A stretch of 48,415 nt of DNA from Caldilineae bacterium (GTDB lineage Bacteria; Chloroflexota; Anaerolineae; DUEN01), in the NCBI GenBank assembly GCA_011176545.1, contig DUEN01000130.1, positions 1 to 48,415 of the forward strand, in the 5' to 3' direction. Shown piece after piece: positions 36,182 through 46,325 of the stretch (position 1 is its first letter; each line of letters starts with the position of its first letter). The translations under genes and the position numbers were made by a program. Under the pieces are notes generated by a model, which worked only from the letters and a program-made list of their open reading frames with translations, was not told the DNA's origin and made no database searches.

Positions 36182-38629
36182 ATGATAGAAAAGAAGGCGC
36201 TTTCTACACTGGAATTCGATAAGATCCGAGTCCGGCTGGCGGAACACACCGAGTTCTCGGGCGGGCGGGAGCTCGCGCTCTCGCTCATTCCCACGGAGGA
36301 CCTGCAAACGGCCAGGGATCTGCAGGCGCAGACCACGGAGGCCCGCGAGCTCCTGAGCCAGAAGGCGGATATCCACATGGGCGGCGTGCATGATGTGCGC
36401 CCATTGCTCCCCCGGGCGGAGCGGTCCTCCCTTCTGACGCCCGCGGAGCTGTTGGATATCCGCAGCACTCTGTTGCGCGCCCGCTCGATCCGACGCGCAC
36501 TGATCCGGCTGTGGGATCAGTTCCCTCGGCTGGCGACCATCGCCGCGCGCATCGAGCCGTGCGATCCCCTCATCGAGGAGATCGGCAGGTGCATCAACGA
36601 GCGCGGGGAGGTCACCGATGACGCCTCGCCGGAACTGGCGCGCATCCGCGCCGAGAAACGCATCGCGCACGATCGCCTGATCTCCCTGCTGGAGCGGATC
36701 GTCCACTCGCCAGCGAACGCGCCTTATCTGCAAGAGCCCATCATCACCCAGCGCCAGGGCCGCTATGTGATTCCCCTGCGCGCCGAGTTCAAAGGACGCA
36801 TCCCCGGCCTAGTACACGATCAATCCGCGTCCGGCGCCACCCTCTTCATCGAGCCGCTCTCCGCGGTGGAGTTGAACAATCGGTGGCGGGAGAAACAACT
36901 GGAGGAAGAGAAAGAGATCCGCCGTATCCTCTTGCAGCTCACCGAGCTGGTGGGCGATGAGGCGCCCTACATCCAGCGCACGGTGGACGCGTTGGCTGAG
37001 CTGGACCTCATCTTCGCCAAGGCACGATATGCGGAGCAGCTCGCGGCCAACGAGCCTGAGCTGGTCCCCTTCCGCGTGCCCCATCAGCGCCGTCGTCAAC
37101 AGCGGAAGGAGGCCGATGGAGAGGGCGAGCCGGTCCAACACCCCGGCTCCGTCATCGAGCTGAAGCAGGCGCGACATCCCCTGCTCGACCCGGAGACCGT
37201 CGTCCCTATCGATGTGCACCTGGGGGACGACTACTTCATCCTGGTCATCACCGGCCCCAACACTGGCGGCAAAACGGTCACCTTGAAGACGGTGGGGCTG
37301 CTGGCCCTGATGGCTCAGGCGGGACTCCACATCCCCGCCGCCGAAGGCTCACGGCTCACCGTCTTTCGCGGCATCTTCGCTGACATCGGCGACGAGCAAT
37401 CCATCGAACAGTCGCTGTCCACGTTCTCATCGCACATGTCCAACATTATTCGCATCCTCGACTACGCGGATGAGCGCAGCCTGGTTCTGCTAGACGAGCT
37501 GGGGGCCGGCACGGATCCCGAGGAGGGTTCTGCCCTGGCGCGGGCGCTCCTCACCTATCTACTCCGAAAGCGCATCACGACCCTGGCGACCACGCACTAT
37601 TCGGAGCTGAAGGTCTTCGCCCATAACACGCCGGGCGTGCGCAATGCCAGCGTGGAGTTCGACATCGAGACCCTGGCGCCGACCTACAAGCTGAGCATCG
37701 GACTGCCCGGCCGATCTAACGCGCTGGCCATCGCCCGGCGGCTGGGGCTGAATCCGGAGATCGTGGCCGAAGCCGAGGCCATGGTCTCGCCCACCTCGCT
37801 TCAGGCGGACTCCCTGCTGGCCGAGATCAAGCAGGCCCGCGATGAGGCCCAGGCGACGCTGGCGGAGGCGGAGCGCAAGTTGAGGGCCGCGCAGGCATTG
37901 GAAGCGGATCTGCGATATCGCATCGCGCACATTGAGGAGGCGCGGCGGGAGGTCATCAATGAGGCGCGCGCCATCGCCCAGGCTGAATTGGAGGAGGCAA
38001 GGGCGGAGATCGTCCGCCTCAAGCGTCGGCTGGCCGTCTCCCAGGTAGGGGACTCGCTCCATAAGCAATTCTTGGCCGAGGCGGAGGCCGAGCTGGCCCG
38101 CCGCGCACAGGAGACGAAGCCGGTTGAGGAGAGCGTGGCGTCGATTGGGGAATCGGCCACCCAGGAACCTCTGCGAGAAGGCGATGCCGTGTGGATCCCC
38201 TCCCTCCAATCCGTGGGGCGGATCGTCGAGCTCGACCCCGAAGACGAGATGGCGGAGGTGCAGATCGGCGCGTTTCGCACCCGTCTCCCTCTCTCGCGGC
38301 TGGAGCGGCGGGAGGAGGAGGCCACGTCAGAGGTCTACGAGCCCCCCATGGGTCTGCAAAAGCCATCGGGGGCCTCGCTGAAGATGGAGCTGGACCTGCG
38401 TGGTCAGACAGTGGATGAGATGATCCCTCGGCTGGAGAAGTATTTGGATGATGCCTACTTGGCGGGGCTGCCGTGGGTGCGCATCATCCACGGCAAGGGC
38501 ACCGGTGCCTTGCGTCGTGCGGTACGAGAGGCATTAGCGCACCACCCGCTGGTGGCTGAAATGCGTCCCGGGGAACAGGGCGAAGGTGGGGACGGCGTGA
38601 CCGTCGTGCGGCTGGTCAGCCGGGATTAG
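36182..38629 (+). CDS. mutS2: Endonuclease MutS2 (MutS-like ATPase with Smr domain)
   Basis: An 815-residue protein with the MutS2 N-terminus (LSTLEFDKIRVRLAEHTEFSGGRELAL), the ATPase with Walker A ITGPNTGGKTVTLKTVG at about residue 357, Walker B LVLLDELGAGTDPEEGSALA, a coiled-coil of about 100 residues after the ATPase, and the C-terminal Smr nuclease with LDLRGQTVDEM and HGKGTGALR. MutS2 lacks the MutS mismatch-recognition domain and acts in recombination suppression and ribosome rescue. The start at 36182 lies 7 nt after a -10. Confidence 0.96.
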   Translation: MIEKKALSTLEFDKIRVRLAEHTEFSGGRELALSLIPTEDLQTARDLQAQTTEARELLSQKADIHMGGVHDVRPLLPRAERSSLLTPAELLDIRSTLLRARSIRRALIRLWDQFPRLATIAARIEPCDPLIEEIGRCINERGEVTDDASPELARIRAEKRIAHDRLISLLERIVHSPANAPYLQEPIITQRQGRYVIPLRAEFKGRIPGLVHDQSASGATLFIEPLSAVELNNRWREKQLEEEKEIRRILLQLTELVGDEAPYIQRTVDALAELDLIFAKARYAEQLAANEPELVPFRVPHQRRRQQRKEADGEGEPVQHPGSVIELKQARHPLLDPETVVPIDVHLGDDYFILVITGPNTGGKTVTLKTVGLLALMAQAGLHIPAAEGSRLTVFRGIFADIGDEQSIEQSLSTFSSHMSNIIRILDYADERSLVLLDELGAGTDPEEGSALARALLTYLLRKRITTLATTHYSELKVFAHNTPGVRNASVEFDIETLAPTYKLSIGLPGRSNALAIARRLGLNPEIVAEAEAMVSPTSLQADSLLAEIKQARDEAQATLAEAERKLRAAQALEADLRYRIAHIEEARREVINEARAIAQAELEEARAEIVRLKRRLAVSQVGDSLHKQFLAEAEAELARRAQETKPVEESVASIGESATQEPLREGDAVWIPSLQSVGRIVELDPEDEMAEVQIGAFRTRLPLSRLERREEEATSEVYEPPMGLQKPSGASLKMELDLRGQTVDEMIPRLEKYLDDAYLAGLPWVRIIHGKGTGALRRAVREALAHHPLVAEMRPGEQGEGGDGVTVVRLVSRD

Positions 38630-38664
38630 CGTGTCCGCTCGTTTCCCCATCCATCGTCTGCCTT

Positions 38665-39846
38665 CTATTCCCCCTCGTTCATCGTCACCGGGAAGAGCTT
38701 TTCCCGTGAACACTCTATCAGGTTCAGGAGCTTGTCCACGATCGTCAATACGGCGTCCGGTTGAGCCAACGCCCGGGCTCTGGCCCTCATCTCATGCAAT
38801 TCGGGATTACCTGGCCGCAACCATCGGACGACGATACCGGCGATCTCTTCTGGATCCTCCGCGTACGCCCCCACGCCATTCTCCACCACATAAGGGACGT
38901 TGCCTGTCTCCTGCCCGGGGATAAACCCGCTGAGCAGGATGGGCAACCCCATACACAACGCCTCGCAGATCGTGCCCGGGCCGGCCTTGGTTACGATGCA
39001 ATCGGACGCCGCCATCCATTCCGGCATGTTATGCACGAACCCCTGGATAGAAACGGGGATCGGCCATGACAACCCCTTTAGCCGCTCCGCCAGCGTCCTG
39101 TTGCGTCCGCAGACGATGATCATCTGAGCGGTTATCTCCCGAGCCAGCGCGTCGGCGACGGAGGTGGCGATGGGCCCAACCGGCCCCATCCCCTCACCGC
39201 CACTGACGATAAGCACCGTGGGGAGCTCGGGGTGCAACCCCAGCCGTTGGCGTATGGAAGCCCGCTCTTGGGGCCCCACCGGCGGCCGGCGATACTTCAG
39301 GCTGATGGGCATCCCTGTGACGACGACGCGCTCCGGAGGCATGCCGCATTTCAGCGCTCGCTCCCGTGCCGCCTCCGTGGGGACGCAACAGAGGTCCGCA
39401 TCGGGACAAAACCAGACGGGCGGGGCCGTAACCAGATCGGTGACGACCGTGGCGAAAGGAACCATCAACCCTGCACGACGCAACACACGTAGGGCAGCGT
39501 GGTTGACCAGAGGATGTACGGTGACGACTAGGTCAGGTGCCTGTTGACGAAAGTAATGGCCCACTGGTCGGGAGGTCAACGGTGTGAAGATCCTCTCGAT
39601 GGCCCGGATCACCAGAGGGCGCTCTCCCAGATGCCAGATGGTGCGCCAGAGCCACATGGCGTCGTCCACCATGGGCCGATAGGTATGGCGGAGCAGATTA
39701 AGCGGCCAAAACGTGTGCTCCGTGATCAGGTCCACGATGCGCACCTGCACCTGATCGCCCAGACGAGCGTGAAACCCCTCCGCCAGCGCCTCAGCAGCGC
39801 TGCGATGCCCGCCTCCTGTCTCTGAGATCAAGATCAGGACCTTCAT
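38665..39846 (-). CDS. MGDG-synthase-like glycosyltransferase (GT28 type)
   Basis: A 393-residue glycosyltransferase. The N-terminal domain reads MKVLILISETGGGHRSAAEALAEGF, the GGGH motif of monogalactosyldiacylglycerol synthase and processive diacylglycerol glycosyltransferases. The C-terminal GT-B domain shows LIVSGGEGMG, ASDCIVTKAGPGTICEALCMGLPILLSGFIPGQETGN, where the sugar-nucleotide binding glutamate and GPGT motif lie. It probably glycosylates membrane diacylglycerol using a UDP-sugar. The ATG at 39846 is chosen because this motif begins there. Confidence 0.85.
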   Translation of the reverse strand: MKVLILISETGGGHRSAAEALAEGFHARLGDQVQVRIVDLITEHTFWPLNLLRHTYRPMVDDAMWLWRTIWHLGERPLVIRAIERIFTPLTSRPVGHYFRQQAPDLVVTVHPLVNHAALRVLRRAGLMVPFATVVTDLVTAPPVWFCPDADLCCVPTEAARERALKCGMPPERVVVTGMPISLKYRRPPVGPQERASIRQRLGLHPELPTVLIVSGGEGMGPVGPIATSVADALAREITAQMIIVCGRNRTLAERLKGLSWPIPVSIQGFVHNMPEWMAASDCIVTKAGPGTICEALCMGLPILLSGFIPGQETGNVPYVVENGVGAYAEDPEEIAGIVVRWLRPGNPELHEMRARARALAQPDAVLTIVDKLLNLIECSREKLFPVTMNEGE

Positions 39847-39933
39847 GAAGATCGCCCGACCTCGCCGTTTCCTCATGAATCGTTGGGGCTCAGCATGCCG
39901 GGCCCCAACGACTTCTTCTATATGATGAACAAA

Positions 39934-39979
39934 CAGGTACATCGGCCTCCCCCGGTCCGGCCAATGTACCTGCGGTAAG
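39934..39979 (-). terminator. Terminator of the M20 peptidase gene
   Basis: On the minus strand CAGGTACAT and ATGTACCTG (39972-39964 and 39942-39934) pair, with an inner GGCC/GGCC stem, and TTTGTTC follows. It lies about 47 bp after the M20 stop. Another GC-rich stem, CGTTGGGGC/GCCCCAACG, lies at about 39882-39910. Confidence 0.7.
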
Positions 39980-40018
39980 CCTCCCTCATCAGTCTGAAGG
40001 ATCGCGTCGTCGGAGAGG

Positions 40019-41224
40019 CTATGTCATCGACAGGACCTCCTGTGCGATCCCGGCATAAGCCTGCGCCGCCCGCAGGACATCGTCTAGACGGATGCGCTCA
40101 TCAGCCACGTGGGCGTATCGTTCCTCGCCGGGGCCAAAGCCGATCGTGGGAATGGCGGCCTCTCCCATCGTATAGACGCCATCGGTGGAGAACGACCATA
40201 CGCACAATCGCGGCCGGGCGCCCAGAGCGCGCTCGACGCCCCTTTGCCCCGCCTTCACCAGCGGATGATCCTCCGGCATGAGCCAGGCGGGATAGTACTC
40301 CCGGCCATGTAGTGGATGTCCAGTATAGCTAGTCGTCTCAAACTCTGGGACGACTACCTCCGCCTGCACGCCCTCTCGATGGACGATCTGTTGGATCTCC
40401 GCTAACGCCCGCGCCTCCGTCTCACCTAACGTTAGCCGTCGATCGAGGACGAAAGTACAGCGGTCCGGTATGACGTTTCGGCTCCCCGCCGAGCCCTCGA
40501 TCTGAGTCACGGCGATCGATCCCCGGCCTAAGACCGGATCGTTGACCGTCAATTGCCCGGCCAGGAGCTCAATCCCAAAGATGAGCCGGGCGGCGGTGTA
40601 GATCGCGTTATCCCCCAGATCCGGCGTGGAGGCGTGACAGGCACGGCCGCGCGTAGTCACGCGCACCTCCAGCCGGCCGCGTTGCCCCCGACTAATGCGC
40701 AGGTTCGTGGGCTCGCCCAGGACCACGTAATCCGGGCGTATCCCCTCCTCCTCGACCACCCATCGCATGGCGAGCCCCTCACTGGGCTCCTCTTGCACCA
40801 CGCCGACGACGTAAAGCTCGCCAGGAAGGCGGACGCCCTCGTCCAGCAACAGCTTGGCGCCGTAGACCATGGCCGCCAGAGCTCCTTTCATGTCCGCCGC
40901 ACCGCGGCCGAACAGAACCCCCTCCTCTACCTCAGCACCGAAGGGCTCGCGCGTCCACGCGTCCGGATCGCCCACGCCCACATGATCCATGTGGCCATCG
41001 AAGAACAGCTTTGGACCGGACGGGGAACCTACGCCCACCCGCCCGATGACGTTCCCCACGCGATCCACGCGCACCTCGGCGAATCCCACCCGCTCCATCT
41101 CCTCAGCCAGACGCTGAGCCAGGGCCTCCTCCTGTCCTGATGGGCTTGGGATCCGCACCAGGTCGCGCAGGAAGGCGATGCACGCCGCTTGATCCGTTGG
41201 CCTCAGACGTATCGTCGTCGCCAT
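40019..41224 (-). CDS. M20-family metallopeptidase/deacylase (YgeY/ArgE-DapE-like)
   Basis: A 401-residue metal-dependent hydrolase. Metal-site motifs are FDGHMDHVG (His, Asp), GRGAADMKG (bridging Asp), QEEPSEG (catalytic Glu plus ligand), LGEPTN and the final YAHVADERI. A lid domain follows GEPTNLRISRGQRGRLEV. The segment DHVGVGDPDAWTREPF resembles the YgeY group. Substrate would be an N-acyl amino acid or dipeptide. It is minus-strand, ends in its own terminator, and starts 31 bp from the sugar transferase stop. Confidence 0.88.
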   Translation of the reverse strand: MATTIRLRPTDQAACIAFLRDLVRIPSPSGQEEALAQRLAEEMERVGFAEVRVDRVGNVIGRVGVGSPSGPKLFFDGHMDHVGVGDPDAWTREPFGAEVEEGVLFGRGAADMKGALAAMVYGAKLLLDEGVRLPGELYVVGVVQEEPSEGLAMRWVVEEEGIRPDYVVLGEPTNLRISRGQRGRLEVRVTTRGRACHASTPDLGDNAIYTAARLIFGIELLAGQLTVNDPVLGRGSIAVTQIEGSAGSRNVIPDRCTFVLDRRLTLGETEARALAEIQQIVHREGVQAEVVVPEFETTSYTGHPLHGREYYPAWLMPEDHPLVKAGQRGVERALGARPRLCVWSFSTDGVYTMGEAAIPTIGFGPGEERYAHVADERIRLDDVLRAAQAYAGIAQEVLSMT

Positions 41225-41255
41225 GTCTTTCCGGTTTGCCTCGATGTGATCCGGG

Positions 41256-42731
41256 TCAGTAGGCTCCCTCGCCTAGGATCACCAACGGGATAGTCTTCAG
41301 CATGATCCGCAGATCCAGGGCGAGGGACCAATTTTCCACATAGTAGATGTCCAACAGCACCATCTCATCGAAGGAGAGTTTGCTCCGGCCGCTCACCTGC
41401 CATAGCCCGGTCATCCCCGGGGACACCTCCAGCCGCTTCTTGTGCCATTCCTGATACTGGGCCACCTCGCAGGGGAGCGCGGGCCGCGGCCCCACCAGGC
41501 TCATCTCCCCGCGCAACACGTTGAAGAGCTGGGGTAGCTCATCCAGACTGAACCGGCGCAGCAGCCTGCCCACACGGGTACACCGCGGGTCGTCCTTGAT
41601 CTTGAAGATCGGTCCATCGGCCTCGTTCAGCGCGTCCAGATGGGCGCGCATCTCTTCCGCGTTGGCGATCATGGAGCGGAACTTGTACATGGTGAAGGGT
41701 TTACCCCCGCGCCCGACGCGGGTCTGCCGGAACAGGATAGGCCCAGGAGAATCCAACCGGATCGCCAACGCGATGAGGGCCATCAGCGGTGCCAGCAAAA
41801 TCAGGCCCATTCCGGCGACGAGGACGTCCACGCCGCGTTTGAGCACCCGGTTCCAGCCGGTGAGCGTGATCTCGCGCACGCTCAGCAACGGGATCCCGGC
41901 GACCTGGTCCATGTGCACGCGATTCAGACTGAGCTGTAGCAGGTCGGGCACCACGCGCACGCGCACGCCAGCTCGCCCGGCCTCGGCGATGACGCGAGAG
42001 ATGCGCTCGTGGTACTGCCACGGCAGCGCCACGATGACCTCATCGACCTGATGGGTCTTCAGGATCCGGGATAGGTTATCGATGCCGCCCAACGCCTTAA
42101 ACGGCCCGATATCCCGCCGTCCCTTCTCCGGGTTGTCGTCCAGGAAGCCCAGGACGCGATATCCGTATTCCGGCTGGGCCACCAGGTTCCTCAGCACGGT
42201 GAGCCCCGTCTCCCCCGCGCCCACGATCAGGACATGATCCACGCCGATGCCCCTGCGTCGCAGGCTGGAGATCGTGAGGGCCTTGACAGCACGAGAGAGC
42301 GCAAGTATGGATGGGATCAGGACGGCCGCGTAGAGGAAGATCAGCCTAGAATAGAACAGGGGACGATAGAAGAAGGTGACGACGACCATGATGATGATGC
42401 CAGTCGTCGTGCCATTGACGATGGCGTAGACTTCATCCAGCCAGGTGGCGCCGCGGCGCAGATTGTACACACCCTCAAGCCGGAACGCCACCAGGAGCAG
42501 GACGGTGAGGACCGCGACGAAGGGCAGGTAGGCCCGATAGCTGGTGTTGTAAGCCGGGTCCACCGCGCGGAACCATTGCAGGTCATATCGGACCCAGTAT
42601 GCTATGGCAAAAGCGACGTTGATCAGCACCGCGTCTGAGATGACCAACAGCCATCTCAGCCAACGGTGAAATCGCCTACTGGCCGGACGAACCCCGCTCC
42701 AGGGCCAGGCAATAGGCAGCAATAGTCTCAC
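41256..42731 (-). CDS. Polyprenyl-phosphate sugar-1-phosphate transferase (WbaP/CpsE-like)
   Basis: A 491-residue initiating transferase for exopolysaccharide or glycolipid synthesis. Four N-terminal helices (from about residue 25) and a nucleotide-binding CoA_binding_3-like domain ([28 protein letters not shown]) precede the membrane re-entrant segment and the catalytic domain. The catalytic core shows [66 protein letters not shown] and [13 protein letters not shown]. The start is uncertain: GTG at 42731 has GGGAG upstream and overlaps the GT4 gene by 55 bp; ATG at 42806 overlaps by more. Confidence 0.92.
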   Translation of the reverse strand: MRLLLPIAWPWSGVRPASRRFHRWLRWLLVISDAVLINVAFAIAYWVRYDLQWFRAVDPAYNTSYRAYLPFVAVLTVLLLVAFRLEGVYNLRRGATWLDEVYAIVNGTTTGIIIMVVVTFFYRPLFYSRLIFLYAAVLIPSILALSRAVKALTISSLRRRGIGVDHVLIVGAGETGLTVLRNLVAQPEYGYRVLGFLDDNPEKGRRDIGPFKALGGIDNLSRILKTHQVDEVIVALPWQYHERISRVIAEAGRAGVRVRVVPDLLQLSLNRVHMDQVAGIPLLSVREITLTGWNRVLKRGVDVLVAGMGLILLAPLMALIALAIRLDSPGPILFRQTRVGRGGKPFTMYKFRSMIANAEEMRAHLDALNEADGPIFKIKDDPRCTRVGRLLRRFSLDELPQLFNVLRGEMSLVGPRPALPCEVAQYQEWHKKRLEVSPGMTGLWQVSGRSKLSFDEMVLLDIYYVENWSLALDLRIMLKTIPLVILGEGAY

Positions 42732-43827
42732 GGGCAGTTCGCTCCCACGAAAATAGGCGGGCGCGAGCCAGGCCAGCCTCACGCAACTGCTGGCGAAGAT
42801 CGGCATCCTCTAGCAGGCGCGCCAATGCCTCCGCGATCGCCTCGACATCGTGGGGATCGACCTTCAGCGCGGCATCGCCGACGACTTCGGGCAGAGAAGA
42901 CGTGTTTGACGTGATCACCGGCGTCCCACAGGCCATCGCTTCAAGGGGCGGCAGGCCGAATCCCTCATAGAGGGAGGGATAGACGAACACCTCGGCCGCC
43001 CGATACCAGTCGGGCAGCTCATCAGCCGGGATATATCCGGGGAATCGCACCCGATCCCCCATACCCAGCTCCTGGACCCGGCTGAAGATCCGCTCATAGT
43101 ACCATCCCTTGGCGCCGCCCACGATCAACTGGAGCTCTCGATCGCCTGAGGCCCGCGCCCAACGGGCGAAGGCCTCGATGACGGCGATCACGTTCTTGCG
43201 AGGCTCCAACGTGCCCAGATAGAGTATGAAGCGACGAGGTAATCCCCGTCGCCGACGAAAGGCTTCCACATGCTCCTTGGACGCGGGGGAGAACGCTTCC
43301 CCCACGCCGATGGGCACCACCGAGATCCGCTCGGCAGGCACCCCCCACCATCGCGTCAGGTCACGCTGCGTACTCACCGAATCAGCGATGACCCGACGGG
43401 CCCGAAAGACGCTGCGCCGCGTCATCACCCGCAGATACAGGCGATTGAACGGGCGAAACGCCTCCGGGTATCGGACGAAACTCAGGTCATGAACGGTGAC
43501 GACCGTGGGGCAAGGGGCGATGATCGGCGTGACATACGCCAACGCGTGAAGCAGGTGCAGCCGCTCCCGCCAGGCGATCCACGGTTGAACGCTCTGCTCC
43601 CACACGATCCGAACCCACGGATTCCCCGTGGGCCAGCGTGTGTACCGGACCTCCAATCCCTGTGGAGCCCGAAATCGAGTATCCCCGACGAAAGCGATCA
43701 GTCGCCACCGGGGGGCGGCGGCTGGCAGCGCGTGGAGCAGATGTTGAATATAGCCATGAATGCCCGCGCTGCGATACGTCTCGCCGAGCGAGAGCAGTTG
43801 TGCATTGAGCCCCACCTGTATCGTCAT
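42676..43827 (-). CDS. GT4-family glycosyltransferase (type 1)
   Basis: A 383-residue GT-B enzyme. The N-terminal domain begins [29 protein letters not shown]. The C-terminal nucleotide-sugar domain has [21 protein letters not shown] and [35 protein letters not shown], where the EGFGLPPLE motif positions the donor. The start at 43827 (MTIQVGL) is chosen because a -10 TATAAT covers 43852-43847, which would start RNA near 43840 and leave the upstream ATG at 43848 untranslated. A GGCCCC palindrome overlaps the promoter upstream. Confidence 0.9.
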   Translation of the reverse strand: MTIQVGLNAQLLSLGETYRSAGIHGYIQHLLHALPAAAPRWRLIAFVGDTRFRAPQGLEVRYTRWPTGNPWVRIVWEQSVQPWIAWRERLHLLHALAYVTPIIAPCPTVVTVHDLSFVRYPEAFRPFNRLYLRVMTRRSVFRARRVIADSVSTQRDLTRWWGVPAERISVVPIGVGEAFSPASKEHVEAFRRRRGLPRRFILYLGTLEPRKNVIAVIEAFARWARASGDRELQLIVGGAKGWYYERIFSRVQELGMGDRVRFPGYIPADELPDWYRAAEVFVYPSLYEGFGLPPLEAMACGTPVITSNTSSLPEVVGDAALKVDPHDVEAIAEALARLLEDADLRQQLREAGLARARLFSWERTARETIAAYCLALERGSSGQ

Positions 43828-43846
43828 CTCCCAAAAACCACGTTTC

Positions 43847-43875
43847 ATTATACCACATGGCCCCCATGGGGCCAG
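43847..43875 (-). promoter_or_regulatory. Extended -10 promoter with adjacent palindrome
   Basis: TGGTATAAT gives a perfect extended -10 (TATAAT 43852-43847). Directly upstream, TGGCCCC-CAT-GGGGCCA (43859-43875 on the plus strand) is a near-perfect palindrome occupying the -35 position, which could be an operator. No -35 consensus is visible, so an activator or extended -10 recognition is likely. Confidence 0.45.
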
Positions 43876-43893
43876 TTTACGAGTTGCTCAATA

Positions 43894-44991
43894 TCATGGA
43901 CACAACGAGCGATAGACAGCGAGCGTCATGGCCGCCACACGCTCATGTGTAAAACGCTCCAGGACACGCTCCCGGCCCCGCCGGGCGAGATCTCGACGCA
44001 GGTCGGCATCCCGCTGAAGGCGGGAGAGATGCGCGCGGAGCGCATCGACATCGTCCTGAGGGAAGATGAGCCCGGCATCCCTGATGACATGAGGGATCTC
44101 GCCGCAGTCCGAGCCGACCACGGGGACCCCACAGGCCATAGCCTCGACTAACACGCGGCCGAACTGCTCCTTCCAGTTCGGCCGTTCTCGCGAGGGTAGG
44201 ACCAACACATGTAACCGTCGATAAAAGTCGGGCATCTGCGTGGAGCTCAGACGCCGCAGGAATTGGACGCGATCTGCCATGCCCTGGTCCTGAGCCATTC
44301 GTTGCAGGAGCGCTTGCTCTTTCCCCTCCCCGGCCAGGAGCAGGCGCCATTCCCCCGGCAGTCTGGCCATCGCCTCGATCAGGAGGTCCACCCCCTTCTC
44401 CGGGATGAGCCCCCCTGCGTATCCTACGGTGAACGGCGTCTCGGGAGGTGGCTCCCTGGGGGAGAACAGCTCAGGATCCACGCCGAATTGCGGGATAATC
44501 GTGATCGGCCCCTGATACCCTTTGGCGCGCAGGACCCGGGCGGCGTCCTGATTGCCGGCGATGGCGTGCCCCGCCCACTGATAGCAGGCCCTCTCAAACC
44601 AGCGAAATGGCGGAGGATATCGTCGCAGCAGGTTCTGCCAGGTGAAGAAGCAGGTCCGGGCGCCCACGCGATCTGCCAGCAGGGTAGCCTGCCACGCAGC
44701 CAGGTTGTACGGCTCCTCGTCCACGTGGACGATATCAGGACGCAGGTCTCGCAGGAGCCGGCCCAGGCGGGGATAAAAGTAAAGGTGATAATGTCCGTTC
44801 AATAGGATCGGGGTCACGATCAGACGATAGCCGGGAGTGGCGCCGGGCTCTAACCTCGTGAGCCCGCGGCGGTCACGCCAGCTCGGCGGCACGAGGGCGA
44901 TCAGCTCAAGATCGGCCTCCCGGGCCAGGGCGGCTAATTTCCCGCGGTAGGCGGCTACCAGCAACGCCTTGGAGACGATCACCACCCGCAT
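43894..44991 (-). CDS. GT4-family glycosyltransferase (type 1)
   Basis: A 365-residue GT-B enzyme starting RVVIVSKALLVAAYRGKLAAL. The donor-binding domain reads FTVGYAGGLIPEKGVDLLIEAMARL and VLVLPSRERPNWKEQFGRVLVEAMACGVPVVGSDCGEIPHVI, with the E(x7)E-type motif around QFGRVLVE. The middle segment RPDIVHVDEEPYNLAAW also fits GT4. It belongs with the neighbouring sugar transferase and GT4 gene to an envelope glycan set. Confidence 0.9.
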   Translation of the reverse strand: MRVVIVSKALLVAAYRGKLAALAREADLELIALVPPSWRDRRGLTRLEPGATPGYRLIVTPILLNGHYHLYFYPRLGRLLRDLRPDIVHVDEEPYNLAAWQATLLADRVGARTCFFTWQNLLRRYPPPFRWFERACYQWAGHAIAGNQDAARVLRAKGYQGPITIIPQFGVDPELFSPREPPPETPFTVGYAGGLIPEKGVDLLIEAMARLPGEWRLLLAGEGKEQALLQRMAQDQGMADRVQFLRRLSSTQMPDFYRRLHVLVLPSRERPNWKEQFGRVLVEAMACGVPVVGSDCGEIPHVIRDAGLIFPQDDVDALRAHLSRLQRDADLRRDLARRGRERVLERFTHERVAAMTLAVYRSLCP

Positions 44992-45003
44992 GACATCACA
45001 CCC

Positions 45004-46191
45004 TTACGCCAGGGCGAACAGCAGCGCGGAGAGCGCGATGAAGATGGCATCCAGGCTCAACGCCAGTGACAACCCCGTCCACGTCGAGAGGACGCCTATC
45101 AGGGCAGGCACGGTCACCGCGCCCAGGAAACCCAGCGCGATGAGCAAACCAGACGCCGTCCCCGTGCTCCCCTCCGCTCGCGCGGCCGCGTAGCTCATGA
45201 TCGTGGGCCACATCCCGCCGAAGGCGCCGCCCGCGATGACCAACATCGCGATGGCTACGACGTGCCCTGGCACCTGGGTAAACCCGACCACGGCCAGGGC
45301 CGCGACCGTTCCGGCCCCTCCGATCAGGCGCTTTTCATTCCCCGGGCGCAGCACCCTGCTGAACCCATATCGTCCTAGGATGATCCCTGCCCAGAAGATC
45401 GACACGACGGACGCGGAAAGGACTATAGAAGCCTCACGCTCGGCCGCCAGGAACCTCGCGGCCCATGTCGTCATGGCGACCTCCGCCCCTACGTAGCACA
45501 CCAGAGCGAGCGCGCATAGGGCCAGCGTGCGCTGCCGCCACCAGGGACGGCCTCCTCGCGCCCGCTCACGAGGCCGCCGCGGCTCCGGCGAGGGGTAAGG
45601 AGCCCGCATCACCGTGATGAACAACGCGGTGAAGGCCACCGTCAAGATGGCGAAGACCCAGCGCCATGAGCCTGTCGCCGCCAGCGTGGCGCTGGCGATC
45701 AGGGGGCTGATCAGCGAACCGACGCCGACGAACAGGAAACTGCGATTGAACGCCGAGCCACTGCGCCTTCGATAGATCATGGTCAACAAGACGCTGGTGA
45801 CGGTGGCCATGCCCCCCGCGCCCCAATTGACCAGGAGGGCTCCCAGGATAAAAAAGATCCACGCGGGGGCTAGGGTCAGTGAGAGCGCGGCGAGCAGGAG
45901 GGCCCAGGCCGTCATGAGCATCGCGCGGCGCGGCCCCCAACGATCCGCCAGCGGCCCGACGCTCAGCGCGGCCGTGGTCGCCCCAAGCCCGCTCACCAAG
46001 GGCAAGGCGCTGGCCTGAGCGTTATTCAGGTGAAAGCTCATCATCACGGAGGGAAGGACGGCGCCAAAGACCGTGAGCGCCAGCCCGCGCAGGGTCAAGG
46101 CGATGTGCAGGACCCGCTCCAACGCCGCCACCTCGGTCGGTCCAAGAGCGGATTCAGCGCCTGGTCCTAAATGCGTCGCTCCTGTGGCCAT
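45004..46191 (-). CDS. Major facilitator superfamily transporter
   Basis: A 395-residue protein with about 12 membrane segments. The MFS signature between helices 2 and 3 reads GPLADRWGPRRAML, and a similar loop occurs after the central cytoplasmic linker (LGRYGFSRVLRPG). The N-terminus before helix 1 (about 30 residues) is polar. Substrate cannot be read; neighbours suggest export in envelope assembly or sugar transport. Promoter candidate at 46219-46247 (minus strand). Confidence 0.9.
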   Translation of the reverse strand: MATGATHLGPGAESALGPTEVAALERVLHIALTLRGLALTVFGAVLPSVMMSFHLNNAQASALPLVSGLGATTAALSVGPLADRWGPRRAMLMTAWALLLAALSLTLAPAWIFFILGALLVNWGAGGMATVTSVLLTMIYRRRSGSAFNRSFLFVGVGSLISPLIASATLAATGSWRWVFAILTVAFTALFITVMRAPYPSPEPRRPRERARGGRPWWRQRTLALCALALVCYVGAEVAMTTWAARFLAAEREASIVLSASVVSIFWAGIILGRYGFSRVLRPGNEKRLIGGAGTVAALAVVGFTQVPGHVVAIAMLVIAGGAFGGMWPTIMSYAAARAEGSTGTASGLLIALGFLGAVTVPALIGVLSTWTGLSLALSLDAIFIALSALLFALA

Positions 46192-46218
46192 ATCCTCCGG
46201 CTCCAGATCATCAGGCGG

Positions 46219-46247
46219 ATTCTATACTGAATAGGACGTCCAGGCAA
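46219..46247 (-). promoter_or_regulatory. Candidate promoter of the MFS gene
   Basis: TTGCCT (46247-46242), 17-bp spacer, TAGAAT (46224-46219) on the minus strand, 28 bp upstream of the ATG at 46191. Confidence 0.5.
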
Positions 46248-46290
46248 TTGGCGGACCGCCGACGGCCTGGAACATCAAGGAAATGTAAAA

Positions 46291-46319
46291 TTGACGTAAT
46301 CCCCCTCTTGCGGTATAGT
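46291..46319 (+). promoter_or_regulatory. RNase J promoter
   Basis: TTGACG (46291-46296), 17-bp spacer, TATAGT (46314-46319). Transcription should start near 46326, giving an RNase J leader of about 285 nt. Confidence 0.75.
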
Positions 46320-46325
46320 ATGTGA

